Translations under genes and position numbers: made by a program
DNA from: Hyphomicrobiales bacterium
Lineage (GTDB): Bacteria; Pseudomonadota; Alphaproteobacteria; Rhizobiales; Rhizobiaceae
DNA length: 64,000 bases
Direction: 5' to 3'
Assembly: GCA_900472395.1 (NCBI GenBank)
Contig: UCHV01000026.1
Coordinates: 62,001 to 126,000, forward strand
The notes under the pieces: generated by a model
What the model was told of the DNA's origin: nothing
The model's input: only the letters and a program-made list of their open reading frames with translations
The model's database searches: none
Shown here: positions 1 to 9,010 of the stretch, piece after piece
Position numbering within the stretch: the first letter of the stretch is position 1
How the letters are laid out: each line of letters opens with the position of its first letter

Positions 1-978
1 CATTTCGACGGCACGCATTTCTTCAATCCCAATGGTGAGGAGCCGGCAGGCACGCTTGATCTCCTGCGCTGGAAGCTCGGCAACGGCAATATTCCCTGGC
101 CCGACACCTTTGCCAGTCCGTTTCCGCAGGCCATTCCGGAAACCCGCGTCAACGGCGATCGTCTCGTCGTCACCATGGTCGGCCATGCCTCCATGCTGAT
201 CCAGGTCTCTGGTCTCAATATCCTTACCGATCCCGTGTGGTCCGAGCGCACCAGCCCGTTTACCTGGACCGGACCGAAACGTATCAATCCGCCGGGCATC
301 CGCATCGGCGATCTGCCGCCGATCGACATCGTGCTCGTTACCCACAATCACTACGACCACCTCGATCTTGAAACGCTGTGGGTGCTGCAGGGTCGTGACA
401 GACCGCATTTCATCACCCCGCTCGGCAATGACGTTATCATCCGCGCACGCGTCCCTGATGCGAAAATCATGGTGATGGATTGGGGTGGACAGGAGGAAGT
501 GGCGCCCGGCGTCACCTTCCATTGCGAGCCCTGTCATCACTGGTCGGCGCGGGGGCTGAATGATCGCCGGCAGGCGCTCTGGGCCGCCTTCGTGTTCGAA
601 ACGCCGACCGGAAAAATCTATCACATCGGCGATACGGGCTTTCACGGCGGCATCAATTATCGCACGGCGAGGGAGAAGCACGGCGGTTTTCGCCTCGCCA
701 ACCTGCCGTTTGGCGCCTACGAGCCGCGCTGGTTCATGAAGGCTCAGCACCAGAACCCGGCAGAAGCGGTTGAAGGCATGTTGCTTTGTGGTGCCGCCTT
801 TGTTGCCGGGCATCATTGGGGCACGGTGAAACTCACCAACGAAGGTATCGAGCAGCCGGTGGAGGCGCTTCACGCCGCGCTCGATACGCAAAAGATTTCC
901 CGCGAGCGTTTTCGCCCCATGCGGCCGGGCGAGGTTTTCGAGGTGCCGGTGTCGGTTTCCGCCTCCAACCCCACTTGA
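1..978 (+). CDS. MBL-fold metallo-hydrolase (UlaG/NAPE-PLD-like), 5' end outside window
   Basis: The frame is open from base 1, so the true start lies upstream and 325 residues are visible. The motif THNHYDHLD is the metal-binding HxHxDH signature of the metallo-beta-lactamase fold. Further candidate ligands are CHHWSARG, HIGDTGFHG and GHHWGT, which fit the UlaG/NAPE-phospholipase D-like hydrolase branch. The visible N-terminus (HFDGTHFFNP) also resembles that branch. These enzymes usually cleave phosphodiester or lactone bonds, but the substrate cannot be told from sequence. An ATG at 175 lies inside the conserved fold and is not the real start. The heme oxygenase gene follows 52 bases downstream on the same strand. 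Confidence 0.85.
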   Translation, partial: HFDGTHFFNPNGEEPAGTLDLLRWKLGNGNIPWPDTFASPFPQAIPETRVNGDRLVVTMVGHASMLIQVSGLNILTDPVWSERTSPFTWTGPKRINPPGIRIGDLPPIDIVLVTHNHYDHLDLETLWVLQGRDRPHFITPLGNDVIIRARVPDAKIMVMDWGGQEEVAPGVTFHCEPCHHWSARGLNDRRQALWAAFVFETPTGKIYHIGDTGFHGGINYRTAREKHGGFRLANLPFGAYEPRWFMKAQHQNPAEAVEGMLLCGAAFVAGHHWGTVKLTNEGIEQPVEALHAALDTQKISRERFRPMRPGEVFEVPVSVSASNPT

Positions 979-1030
979 CGAACCCCATGCCGATTTGCTT
1001 CAAGCGGAAACTTGAGTACGAGGGAAAAGA

Positions 1031-1618
1031 ATGCTGATCGAGCTTGAACGCCCGGCCGAATCCACCCGCATCCAGCGACTGAAAAGCCTGACGACGGGAA
1101 CACATGACACACTCGACAAACGCATCATGCAGGCCGAGCCTTTCGCCAGTCGCGAGCGTTATGCGCAGTTTCTCGAGGTGCAGCATCATTTCCATGCGGA
1201 TGTCGCTCCGCTCTACGCCTCTGCAGAACTGAACGTGAAGCTTCCGGGCCTTGCCGATCGTTGCCGCGCACAAGCGGTGCGTCAGGATATCATCGATCTC
1301 GGTGGCATTGCCGAAACACTGGTGAGCACCACCGGACCTTTGAGCCCGGCCGCTGCACTCGGTTGGGTCTATGTTGCAGAAGGTTCCAATCTCGGTGCCG
1401 CCTTCCTGCGTAAGGAAGCCGCTAAGCTGGATCTGTCCGATGATTTCGGCGCTCGACACCTTGCCGGCCACCCGGAAGGACGCGGTCTGCATTGGCGTAA
1501 TTTTGTGTCGGCGTACAATGATCTGCCGCTTTCGGAGGCGGAAGAGATCGAAGCCGCAGAAGGCGCCAAGGCTGCATTCCGTCGTGTGCATGGGCTGGTT
1601 GAACGGATTTTCGGATAA
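1031..1618 (+). CDS. Biliverdin-producing heme oxygenase
   Basis: This 195-residue protein fits the bacterial heme oxygenase family, which opens heme to biliverdin, iron and CO. His25 in the TGTHDTLDK segment is the likely proximal heme ligand. The GWVYVAEGSNLGAAF segment (about residues 115-130) matches the conserved distal-helix region of PigA/BphO-type enzymes. Products would be iron for nutrition and biliverdin, which rhizobial bacteriophytochromes use as chromophore; neither partner is in the window. The start is the ATG preceded by AGGGAAAA at 1021-1028. It may be co-transcribed with the metallo-hydrolase 52 bases upstream. I did not recognise an iron-control box in that short gap. Confidence 0.85.
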   Translation: MLIELERPAESTRIQRLKSLTTGTHDTLDKRIMQAEPFASRERYAQFLEVQHHFHADVAPLYASAELNVKLPGLADRCRAQAVRQDIIDLGGIAETLVSTTGPLSPAAALGWVYVAEGSNLGAAFLRKEAAKLDLSDDFGARHLAGHPEGRGLHWRNFVSAYNDLPLSEAEEIEAAEGAKAAFRRVHGLVERIFG

Positions 1619-1712
1619 GCGTCCAACCATCCGCCACCACTGGTAATTCCGAGCGCTTTCGGCCATATACGCCTTAAAGACAGGGCATGGCGCCCGGGAA
1701 TGGATCAGCATC

Positions 1713-2615
1713 ATGGCAGGACAGGTCGAATTCGCGCGTATGAACGGGCTTGGCAACAAGATCCTCGTTGTCGATATGCGCGGCCGTGCCGACGTTGTCA
1801 CGCCCCAGGCCGCGATTGCACTCAATGCCGATCCCGCCACGCAGTTCGACCAGATCATGGCCATCCATGATCCGAAGGCCGACGGTACCGACGCCTGGAT
1901 CGATATTCTCAACTGCGATGGCACCAAGGCGCAGGCCTGCGGTAACGGCACGCGTTGCGTGGTGCAGGCGCTTAGCTCCGAGACAGGCCGCAAGACTTTT
2001 ACATTCCAGACGGTCGCCGGAATTCTGAACGCCGAAGAGCACGCCGACGGCACGATCTCGGTCGATATGGGAAAGCCGGTTTTCGCCTCGGATAAAATCC
2101 CGCTTGCGGAAGAGTTTTTCGATACCAGCCGTATCGAACTGCAGATCGGTCCGATCGATGCGCCGGTTCTGCATTCGCCCTCGGCCATGTCCATGGGCAA
2201 TCCGCATGCGATCTTCTGGGTCGATCAGGACCCGATGACATTCGATCTCGAGCGTTTTGGCCCGATGCTGGAAAACCATCCGATGTTTCCGGAAAAAGCC
2301 AATATCACGCTGGCACAGGTCACATCCGACAGATCCTTGCGCACCCGTACCTGGGAACGCGGCGCCGGATTGACGCTTGCCTGCGGCTCGGCCGCCTGTG
2401 CCGCTGGTGTGTCGGCCGCTCGCACCGGCCGCACCGGCCGCTCTGTGACGATAGATGTCGCCTCTGCGCCCAGCCGCCAGCCGCTCGTCATCGAATGGCG
2501 TGACGACGATCACGTCGTCATGACTGGTCCCGCAGAATGGGAATGGTCCGGCAAGGTCGATCCCATCACCGGTGTTTTTGCGCGCGATGAGGAATCTGAG
2601 GCGAGGGCGAATTGA
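1713..2615 (+). CDS. dapF: Diaminopimelate epimerase
   Basis: DapF converts LL- to meso-diaminopimelate for lysine and peptidoglycan. At 300 residues it is slightly longer than the usual 270-290. The two catalytic cysteines are visible: Cys76 in ACGNGTRC and Cys224 in ACGSAACAA. The N-terminal FARMNGLGN motif is typical. The start ATG has only a weak ribosome binding site. The stop codon overlaps the TTG start of mtaB, so the two genes are translationally coupled. dapF-mtaB-ftsY is a common alphaproteobacterial order. Confidence 0.97.
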   Translation: MAGQVEFARMNGLGNKILVVDMRGRADVVTPQAAIALNADPATQFDQIMAIHDPKADGTDAWIDILNCDGTKAQACGNGTRCVVQALSSETGRKTFTFQTVAGILNAEEHADGTISVDMGKPVFASDKIPLAEEFFDTSRIELQIGPIDAPVLHSPSAMSMGNPHAIFWVDQDPMTFDLERFGPMLENHPMFPEKANITLAQVTSDRSLRTRTWERGAGLTLACGSAACAAGVSAARTGRTGRSVTIDVASAPSRQPLVIEWRDDDHVVMTGPAEWEWSGKVDPITGVFARDEESEARAN

Positions 2616-3898
2616 GCGGCGTCGAGGTCATAACCTTCGGCTGTCGGCTGAACACCTATGAATCGGAAGTGATGCGCGCCGAAGCCGAAAAGGCTGGGCT
2701 CAACAATGCGGTTCTGGTCAATACCTGTGCCGTGACAGGTGAAGCGGTGCGCCAGGCGCGCCAAGCCATCCGCCGTGTCCGCCGCGAAAATCCGCATGCC
2801 CGCATCATCGTCACCGGCTGCGCCGCGCAGACGGAAAAGCAGACCTTTGCCGATATGGCCGAGGTCGACATGGTGCTCGGCAACGAGGAAAAGCTGAAAA
2901 GCACATCCTATCGCGCCCTGCCGGATTTCGGCGTCTCGGCGACAGAAAAGCTGCGCGTCAACGATATCATGAGCGTCAAGGCCACCGCGCCGCAGATGAT
3001 CAAACATATCGATGGCCATGTGCGCGCCTTCATCCAAGTGCAGAACGGCTGCGATCATCGCTGCACCTTCTGCATCATCCCTTATGGTCGCGGCAATTCG
3101 CGCTCGGTCCCCATGGGGGCCGTGGTCGAGCAGGCGCGAAAACTGACGGAAAGCGGTTACCGCGAAATCGTGCTGACCGGTGTCGATGCCACCAGCTATG
3201 GCGGTGATCTGCCGGGCAATCCCACACTCGGTTATCTCGCAAAAACGCTGCTGAAGCAGGTGCCTGAAATCCTGCGCCTGCGCCTGTCGTCGATCGACAG
3301 TATCGAGGCTGACGATCATCTTTGGGATCTGATTGCCGACGAACCGCGTTTCATGCCGCATCTGCATCTGTCACTGCAGCACGGCGACGACATGATTTTA
3401 AAACGGATGAAACGCCGTCATAGCCGCGCCGATGCGCTGGCCTTTACCGAACAGGCTCGCCGGCTGCGCCCGGATATCGCCTTCGGGGCAGATATGATCG
3501 CCGGTTTCCCGACGGAAACGGAAGAGATGTTCGAAGGTGCGGCGACGCTTGCCGAAGAGGCCGGTATCTCCTTCCTGCATGTCTTTCCCTACAGCCCGCG
3601 CCCGGGAACGCCCGCCGCCCGCATGCCGCAGGTGGATCGCGCCCTGGTCAAGGAGCGTGCCGCAAGGCTGCGCGCCCGTGGCGAGGCGCTGCATCGCGCC
3701 CATCTCGATCGTATGGTCGGTACCGAGCAAACCGTCATCGTTGAAAACAACGGTATGGCGCATACGGAAAACTTTTCGCTGGTTGCAGCCCCAACGCTTA
3801 TTCCCCGCGACTTCAAGCGCGTTATGATAACAGGGCATAACGGCAAACATCTCGACATGACCGTCGTGGCCGATGCTCGCCATGAGCAGGCGGCCTGA
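2612..3898 (+). CDS. mtaB: tRNA t6A37 methylthiotransferase MtaB
   Basis: This radical-SAM enzyme adds a methylthio group to t6A at position 37 of ANN-decoding tRNAs, giving ms2t6A. Three cysteines of the N-terminal MTTase domain are seen in TFGCRLN, VNTCAV and VTGCAAQ. The radical-SAM cluster is Cys147, Cys151 and Cys154 in [15 protein letters not shown]-like C-terminal stretch follows. The start is TTG inside the dapF stop (TTGA overlap); the frame has no better start near the conserved N-terminus. At 428 residues the length is normal. Its t6A substrate is made by TsaD, whose gene lies at 48050-49144. Confidence 0.93.
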   Translation: MSGVEVITFGCRLNTYESEVMRAEAEKAGLNNAVLVNTCAVTGEAVRQARQAIRRVRRENPHARIIVTGCAAQTEKQTFADMAEVDMVLGNEEKLKSTSYRALPDFGVSATEKLRVNDIMSVKATAPQMIKHIDGHVRAFIQVQNGCDHRCTFCIIPYGRGNSRSVPMGAVVEQARKLTESGYREIVLTGVDATSYGGDLPGNPTLGYLAKTLLKQVPEILRLRLSSIDSIEADDHLWDLIADEPRFMPHLHLSLQHGDDMILKRMKRRHSRADALAFTEQARRLRPDIAFGADMIAGFPTETEEMFEGAATLAEEAGISFLHVFPYSPRPGTPAARMPQVDRALVKERAARLRARGEALHRAHLDRMVGTEQTVIVENNGMAHTENFSLVAAPTLIPRDFKRVMITGHNGKHLDMTVVADARHEQAA

Positions 3899-3918
3899 CC
3901 GGAACGGATATTTTTTAA

Positions 3919-5607
3919 ATGGTAAGCTTCATCAGACGCGTTTTCACCTTTGGCGACAAGCCGGTGGAAAAACAGGCTCCGCAAGATGCACCCGATCAGG
4001 TGGTCGATGCCGCCGTTCAGGCCGAACTGGAGCCGAAACCGCGCGATGAGGATTTGCCGGTTGCCGCCGATCCGGTGGCGAAGGTGGAAATCGAGACGGC
4101 GGGTGGACCATCTGCCGATAGGGTGGAAGCGGTTGAGGAAGAGCCTGCCGCGATCCTTCCGGGTGTCGAGGAAACGTCCGATCTCGGTGTCGTGCCTTTG
4201 TCCTTGCTGGAAGCGGAAGCTGCGGCGGAAACCGCGGCTGTTGAGGGTGCGGATCTACCCCCCTCTGCCCTGCCGGGCATCTCCCCCACAGGGGGGGAGA
4301 TCACGGATGCGCCGGTCTCGGCCCCGTCGGACCGGAGCTTCACAGGCACCGAAGTTGAGGGTGATACGGCATCCATCGCCGAATCTTTGAAACAGGCTGA
4401 TGATGAGGCCGCAACCACCGCCGAGGAACCCGAGGCCGTTTCCGCGTCCGCGACATCTGCCGTAGAGCAGGAAGCGAACCCCTTGCCGATCTCCCCCCTT
4501 GAGGGGGAGATGTCCGGCAGGACAGAGGGGGGTGTTTCCACACCCGCCGACATCAACGAAGAACCACCGGCAGCGACGAGCGCCCGCAGCGAAAGCGAAG
4601 GGCCGGCTGACGTCGCCCCAGTCCTGCCAAAAGGTTTTTCCACGGCCAAGCCGGAAGCCGAACCGGTTGCTGTTGTCGCCCCGGCAAAGCTCACATGGTT
4701 TCAGCGCCTGCGTGCCGGCCTTGCGCGCACCTCGTCGCAACTCACCGGCCAGATCTCTGCGCTCTTCACCAAGCGCAAGCTCGATGAGCAGACGCTGGAA
4801 GAACTGGAAGACCTGCTGATCCAGGCCGATCTCGGCGTCGAAACCGCCATGCGCATTACCGACACGCTGTCATCGGAGCGTTATGGCAAGGATGTGACGG
4901 GCGAAGATGTATCGCGCATCATGTCGGCTGAAATCACCAAGGTGCTGACGCCGGTCGCCAAACCGCTGCAACTCGATCTCGATCACAAGCCACACGTCAT
5001 CCTCGTCGTCGGCGTCAACGGCACCGGCAAGACCACGACAATCGGCAAGCTTGCCGCCAAACTTTCCGGCTCGGGCCTGAAAGTCATGCTCGCCGCCGGC
5101 GACACTTTTCGCGCAGCGGCAATCGAGCAGCTGAAGATCTGGGCCGATCGTACCGGTTCGCAATTTATCGGCACCAAGCTCGGGGCGGATGCGGCGGGTC
5201 TCGCCTATGACGCATTCGAACAGGCGCGCGCCAACAAGTCGGACGTGTTGATCATCGATACCGCCGGCCGCCTGCAAAACCGTACGGAGTTGATGGCGGA
5301 ACTGGAAAAGATCGTGCGCGTTCTGAACAAGCTCGATCCCGATGCGCCGCACACCGTGCTGCAGACACTCGACGCCACCACCGGCCAGAACGCCATGAAC
5401 CAAGTCGAGATTTTCCGCAATGTCGCAGGTGTCAGCGGTCTGATCATGACCAAGCTCGACGGCACGGCGCGCGGCGGCATCCTCGTTGCCATCGCGGCAA
5501 AGCACAAATTGCCTGTCTATTTCATCGGTGTCGGTGAGGGGGTAGACGATCTGGAGCCGTTCGAGGCACAGGATTTCGCACATGCCATTGCCGGCCTGAC
5601 GCATTGA
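3919..5607 (+). CDS. ftsY: Signal recognition particle receptor FtsY
   Basis: FtsY is the membrane-associated GTPase that docks SRP-ribosome complexes at the Sec translocon. The C-terminal NG domain spans about residues 260-562. G1 (GVNGTGKTT) lies near 365-373, DTAGR near 447 and TKLDGTARGG near 511. The first 250 residues are a low-complexity, acidic, Pro/Ala/Glu-rich A domain. Two stretches of it (about residues 113-130 and 189-206) are encoded by inverted copies of a palindromic repeat (separate entries). The protein is therefore long (562 residues). The start ATG at 3919 follows the mtaB stop by 20 bases, which suggests an operon. Confidence 0.97.
   Translation: MVSFIRRVFTFGDKPVEKQAPQDAPDQVVDAAVQAELEPKPRDEDLPVAADPVAKVEIETAGGPSADRVEAVEEEPAAILPGVEETSDLGVVPLSLLEAEAAAETAAVEGADLPPSALPGISPTGGEITDAPVSAPSDRSFTGTEVEGDTASIAESLKQADDEAATTAEEPEAVSASATSAVEQEANPLPISPLEGEMSGRTEGGVSTPADINEEPPAATSARSESEGPADVAPVLPKGFSTAKPEAEPVAVVAPAKLTWFQRLRAGLARTSSQLTGQISALFTKRKLDEQTLEELEDLLIQADLGVETAMRITDTLSSERYGKDVTGEDVSRIMSAEITKVLTPVAKPLQLDLDHKPHVILVVGVNGTGKTTTIGKLAAKLSGSGLKVMLAAGDTFRAAAIEQLKIWADRTGSQFIGTKLGADAAGLAYDAFEQARANKSDVLIIDTAGRLQNRTELMAELEKIVRVLNKLDPDAPHTVLQTLDATTGQNAMNQVEIFRNVAGVSGLIMTKLDGTARGGILVAIAAKHKLPVYFIGVGEGVDDLEPFEAQDFAHAIAGLTH
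4255..4305 (+). repeat. Rhizobial-type palindromic repeat inside ftsY, copy 1
   Basis: A block of CCCCCCTCTG, CTGCCGG, CATCTCCCCC and GGGGGGGAGATC is read in frame as part of the acidic A domain of FtsY, including the residues LPGISPTGGE. The reverse complement of 4485-4534 aligns with it over about 46 bases with only a few differences. The internal CTCCCCC...GGGGGAG arms are self-complementary. From general knowledge it resembles the abundant mosaic repeats of Rhizobiaceae; I could not check the family name. Confidence 0.8.
4485..4534 (-). repeat. Rhizobial-type palindromic repeat inside ftsY, copy 2 (inverted)
   Basis: This is the inverted partner of the copy at 4255-4305, about 180 bases apart and also read through in frame (residues ISPLEGEMSGRTEGG). 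The arms GATCTCCCCC and GGGGGAGAT can form a hairpin. Both copies sit in the poorly conserved part of FtsY, where an insertion would be tolerated. Confidence 0.8.
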
Positions 5608-5679
5608 TGCCACGAAGAACGTGTCTGGCTTAGCCAGCACAACCTGTTTGACGCTTTTAGCCTTAAGAAGTTGGATCCC

Positions 5680-6327
5680 ATGCAGATCGAAAGCGACACC
5701 ACGCCGACCAAGGAAGAGAAGCAGCATCCCGGCCTCAAGCTGGCGCTGGAAATCGGGCCTTTGCTGGTGTTCTTCTTCGGAAACCTGCGTGGCGAATGGC
5801 TGGCGGAAAAGTTTCCGGCACTGACGGCAATCGGCGGCCCGCTGCTGATCGCGACCGCGCTGTTCATGGTTGCCACGGTCGCGTCGCTGATCGTCTCGAA
5901 AATCGTCTTCAAGCACCTGCCGGTCATGCCCTTCGTCTCGGGCGTCGTCGTCATGGTGTTCGGTGGCCTATCGATCTGGCTGCAGGACGAAACCTTCATC
6001 AAGATGAAGCCGACCATCGTCAACACGCTCTTCGGCGTCGTCCTGCTCGGCGGTCTCCTGTTCGGCAAGTCGCTGCTGGGCTATGTCTTCAATGCCGCTT
6101 TCCGTCTTGATGAAGAAGGCTGGAGAAAGCTGACCTTGCGCTGGGGTATCTTTTTCCTGTTCCTCGCCGTCATCAACGAAATCGTGTGGCGTAATTTCTC
6201 AGATCAGTTCTGGGTCAATTTCAAGGTTTGGGGCACGATGCCGATCACCATCGCCTTCACCCTTTCGCAGATGCCGCTGATCATGCGCCACACAGTCGAA
6301 GACACGGCGACGGATAACGGCAAGTGA
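5680..6327 (+). CDS. yciB: Inner-membrane septation protein A (YciB family)
   Basis: This is a 215-residue multi-pass membrane protein of the YciB/IspZ family, which affects cell-envelope integrity and division; its biochemical role is unsettled. The family segment [12 protein letters not shown] is present near residues 28-39, followed by about five hydrophobic segments. The conserved C-terminal part includes [21 protein letters not shown] chose the ATG at 5680 over the in-frame TTG at 5671 because AAGAAG at 5665-5670 gives a normal spacing only to the ATG. The stop overlaps the GTG start of the next gene. Confidence 0.93.
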   Translation: MQIESDTTPTKEEKQHPGLKLALEIGPLLVFFFGNLRGEWLAEKFPALTAIGGPLLIATALFMVATVASLIVSKIVFKHLPVMPFVSGVVVMVFGGLSIWLQDETFIKMKPTIVNTLFGVVLLGGLLFGKSLLGYVFNAAFRLDEEGWRKLTLRWGIFFLFLAVINEIVWRNFSDQFWVNFKVWGTMPITIAFTLSQMPLIMRHTVEDTATDNGK

Positions 6328-6917
6328 CGACGTTTGGCGTTTCCGAACCGGGTTTGCAGTCGCGACGCTGGCTTATCGGCGCACTGGTTCTGTTCATCGC
6401 GCAGATCGCCATCCTGTATTTCATGGGCCGGATCCCGATCTGCGAATGCGGCTACGTAAAACTGTTCGAACCGGGCGTGAATTCTCCCGGCAATTCACAG
6501 CACATAGCTGACTGGTACACGCCGTCGCACATCATCCACGGCTTCCTGTTCTATGGCCTTGGCTGGCTGGTTCTTCGCCGCGCACCTCTGTCGGCGCGTT
6601 TTTCTCTGGCGGTGCTGATCGAGGCGGCGTGGGAAATTCTCGAAAACTCGCCCATCATCATCGACCGTTACCGCACCGCCACCATGGCGCTCGGTTATAA
6701 CGGCGACAGCATTTTGAACTCGGCCATGGACACGGTATCGATGGCAGCGGGGTTCTTCGTTGCCGCGCGCCTGCCGGTGTGGGTGACGTTGCTGATTGCG
6801 ATATTCTTCGAATTCCTGACAGGTTATCTTATCCGTGACAATCTGACACTGAACGTTTTGATGCTTGTTTGGCCGGTGGATGCCGTTCGGGAATGGCAAT
6901 CCGCTCTTGCAGGATGA
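6324..6917 (+). CDS. DUF2585 (UPF0314) membrane protein
   Basis: This 197-residue protein has about four hydrophobic segments and belongs to the rhizobial UPF0314/DUF2585 family of unknown function. Recognisable pieces are [13 protein letters not shown]-like residues (here [12 protein letters not shown]), [10 protein letters not shown] and [11 protein letters not shown]. The conserved acidic and histidine residues within membrane segments hint at a catalytic or channel role, but this is inference. The GTG start overlaps the yciB stop by four bases (GTGA), so translation is coupled. Confidence 0.88.
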   Translation: MTTFGVSEPGLQSRRWLIGALVLFIAQIAILYFMGRIPICECGYVKLFEPGVNSPGNSQHIADWYTPSHIIHGFLFYGLGWLVLRRAPLSARFSLAVLIEAAWEILENSPIIIDRYRTATMALGYNGDSILNSAMDTVSMAAGFFVAARLPVWVTLLIAIFFEFLTGYLIRDNLTLNVLMLVWPVDAVREWQSALAG

Positions 6918-6982
6918 TGATCTGCGTTTTGCCAATCAGAATTCGTTAACAATCGCATCATAGAACCGGAATGTCAGTTCAT

Positions 6983-7015
6983 GAGGGGATGCACCCCTCG
7001 AGCCGCGTCGCGAGG
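6983..7015 (+). promoter_or_regulatory. Leader with two mutually exclusive hairpins before the diguanylate cyclase
   Basis: GAGGGG (6983-6988) pairs with CCCCTC (6994-6999) in a 5-base-loop hairpin. The same C-rich arm, as CCTCG (6996-7000), can instead pair with CGAGG (7011-7015), which contains the ribosome binding site of the gene starting at 7021. The two structures cannot coexist, so the leader could switch between an open and a closed binding site. The pairings are seen directly; the switching is inference. Confidence 0.4.
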
Positions 7016-7020
7016 ACGGC

Positions 7021-8211
7021 ATGGAATCCCAGGATAATTTCGCCTACCTGTTGCCCTTCATCTTCCTGACCTTTGGTCTGGTGTTTTTCGGGGTGGCGCG
7101 GTTGGGAGACAGCAGTGCGCCCGCCTGGGGTTTCGGCTATGTCGCCGCGGCTCTGGGTTTTTCCACGCCCATGCTGCTCGGTTTTCTACCGCCACGGGGG
7201 CAGGCCATTCTGGCAAATGCCTTTTTCTTCACGGCTTTTTATCTCTATGGCGAAGCGCTGCTTTTGCGTTTCCGGCGCCCGCGATTGCGCAAGCTGCGCA
7301 TGGCCCTGTGGGGGCTGGGCATGGCATTGGTCGCTTATTTCATTCTTCACGTGGGCAGCCCGCGTGGCGAGCTTCTGACGAGCGATGCCATCAGTGTTCT
7401 TCTGCTGGCCCTGCCGCTGGCGGCAATCGTTCGCGATCTACATCGCCCCATCGATATGGCTCTGTTTGGGATCGTCGGGCTGGTGTTTCTGGAGACGCTC
7501 GTCCGTCTGGTCACGATGATCGTCTTCTCCGCCAATCAGTCCGACATGGGTTTCGAGCATTTTCTGGCGTCCGATTACGCATTCTTCATGCAGGTCGGAG
7601 CAAGCATTCTCGGCTTCCTGATGGCGCTTACGGCGCTTGCAGCCACCGTTCTCGATGTCATCGGTGGTCACCAGAACGCAGCGCATCGTGATCCGCTGAC
7701 CGATGCGCTCAATCGCCGAGGCTTCGATCGTGCCGTTGCGGATCTCGGTGAGGGGGCGGAGCGCGGCGTCATCATCTGCAGCGATGTCGATCATTTCAAA
7801 CGCGTCAATGACGATTACGGTCATGCGGCCGGTGATGTTGTCATCACGCTGCTGGTCGAACTGTTTCGCCGCCAGCTGCCGGAAGGCGCGCTGATTGCCC
7901 GTTTTGGCGGCGAGGAGTTCGTAGCCTTTCTGCCGGGGATGTCGCTGACTGAAGGTGGAGTGCACGCGGAAGTGATCTGTCACGCCTTTGCCAGTCGCCG
8001 ATGGGAGACGACCGGCATCCGCCGCACGGTGACCGCAAGTTTTGGCGTTGCAGCCGTCACACGCAACGACCATTCGGTGCATGATGCGATATCTCGCGCC
8101 GATTCCTGTCTTTATGCTGCGAAGGAAACCGGCCGGAACCGCGTCGTCATCGAAGGCCGGCAGCGGCCCGAGCCGACGGCGGCAACCATTCATAACTTTT
8201 CGGCGGCCTAG
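7021..8211 (+). CDS. Membrane-bound diguanylate cyclase (GGDEF)
   Basis: The 396-residue protein has about seven hydrophobic segments in residues 8-215, then a GGDEF domain (about 225-380) that makes cyclic di-GMP from two GTP. The active-site motif is GGEEF at residues 296-300, with DPLTDALNRRGFD and DVDHFKRVNDDYGH upstream. The inhibitory I-site (RxxD five residues before GGEEF) is replaced by PEGA, so product inhibition is not expected. The seven-segment membrane part may sense a ligand. CGAGG at 7011-7015 is the ribosome binding site and is part of a foldable leader. The gene is convergent with ccmG, 19 bases away. Confidence 0.93.
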   Translation: MESQDNFAYLLPFIFLTFGLVFFGVARLGDSSAPAWGFGYVAAALGFSTPMLLGFLPPRGQAILANAFFFTAFYLYGEALLLRFRRPRLRKLRMALWGLGMALVAYFILHVGSPRGELLTSDAISVLLLALPLAAIVRDLHRPIDMALFGIVGLVFLETLVRLVTMIVFSANQSDMGFEHFLASDYAFFMQVGASILGFLMALTALAATVLDVIGGHQNAAHRDPLTDALNRRGFDRAVADLGEGAERGVIICSDVDHFKRVNDDYGHAAGDVVITLLVELFRRQLPEGALIARFGGEEFVAFLPGMSLTEGGVHAEVICHAFASRRWETTGIRRTVTASFGVAAVTRNDHSVHDAISRADSCLYAAKETGRNRVVIEGRQRPEPTAATIHNFSAA

Positions 8212-8230
8212 AATATAGGCGGCCAACCGC

Positions 8231-8839
8231 CTACGATTTCGTGAGTGCCTTTTCCATCGCCGGCAGCAGGCCATTGGTCAGGCTTTGGCTGTCGAAGGGG
8301 CCGACCTTCTTGTAGAGGATCGTGCCGTCGGGACCGACGAGGTAACTTTCCGGAATGCCGTAGACGCCCCAGTCTATTGCAGCCTTGCCGTTCGGATCGA
8401 CACCGATCGCCTTGTAGGGATTGCCGAGTTCGCCCAGGAAACGCAGGGCGTTGTCGTTGCGGTCCTTGTAGTTGATACCGACGATATTCAGTCGGCCTTC
8501 CTGCGCCAGACTTTTCAGTATCGGATGTTCCTGCCGGCAGGGTACGCACCACGAGGCAAATACGTTGACCAGCGTCAGCTTGCCCTTGATCGCTTCATCG
8601 GTCAGCGCCGGAAGGCCCACGCCTTCAAGGGGGGGCATGGCAAGTGATGGCGCCTTCTGGCCCAGCAATGCGGATGGGATGGCAGACACGTCGCGACCGT
8701 TGACGTCCTGATCGTACAGCATCTTTCCGGCAACGAGCGCGAACCCGGCAAAAACGACAAGTGGGATCAGGGCCAGCGCATATCGGCCCGAACCGCGGTG
8801 TTGGCCCTCCGGCGCTTTCTTTTCACGGGAGGTACTCAT
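8231..8839 (-). CDS. ccmG: Cytochrome c biogenesis thiol:disulfide protein CcmG/DsbE
   Basis: This 202-residue periplasmic thioredoxin-fold protein is anchored by one N-terminal membrane segment (about residues 20-42). It keeps apocytochrome c cysteines reduced for heme attachment. The active site is WCVPC, and the downstream cis-proline region (YGIPESYLVGPDG) is typical of CcmG. The gene is last in the minus-strand order ccmA-ccmB-ccmC-ccmD-ccmG, and its ATG overlaps the ccmD stop by four bases. The heme chaperone and lyase genes ccmE, ccmF and ccmH are not in the window. Confidence 0.95.
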   Translation of the reverse strand: MSTSREKKAPEGQHRGSGRYALALIPLVVFAGFALVAGKMLYDQDVNGRDVSAIPSALLGQKAPSLAMPPLEGVGLPALTDEAIKGKLTLVNVFASWCVPCRQEHPILKSLAQEGRLNIVGINYKDRNDNALRFLGELGNPYKAIGVDPNGKAAIDWGVYGIPESYLVGPDGTILYKKVGPFDSQSLTNGLLPAMEKALTKS

Positions 8840-9009
8840 GCCTTTTCGCCCTCGGATTTAGGTGCCGAGCGGCGGCGTATGCCCGACGCTTCCAGTTCCG
8901 CGAGTTCGCGTTTGCGGGCGTGGCCGTCGAGCCAGACCCAGACGATAAGACAGAGGCTGATCAGCGCCGCGATGCCGTAGGACATGGCGATGTAGAAACC
9001 GTGGGTCAT
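8836..9009 (-). CDS. ccmD: Heme exporter protein CcmD
   Basis: CcmD is a small (57-residue) single-span protein that stabilises the CcmABC complex and helps release holo-CcmE. It has one hydrophobic segment (about residues 6-26, YIAMSYGIAALISLCLIVWV) followed by a charged C-terminal tail, as the family shows. The start ATG at 9009 is one base beyond the ccmC stop; a longer upstream frame overlapping ccmC is not needed. Its stop overlaps the ccmG start. Confidence 0.9.
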   Translation of the reverse strand: MTHGFYIAMSYGIAALISLCLIVWVWLDGHARKRELAELEASGIRRRSAPKSEGEKA

Positions 9010-9010
9010 G

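Noticed and set aside
6951-6975. TTAAC in the diguanylate cyclase promoter as a CtrA site
   Set aside because: Only one half site is present; the second TTAA at seven bases is missing.
6918-7020. Possible known cyclic di-GMP riboswitch before the diguanylate cyclase gene
   Set aside because: The leader is too short and lacks the conserved cores of the known cyclic di-GMP riboswitch classes.
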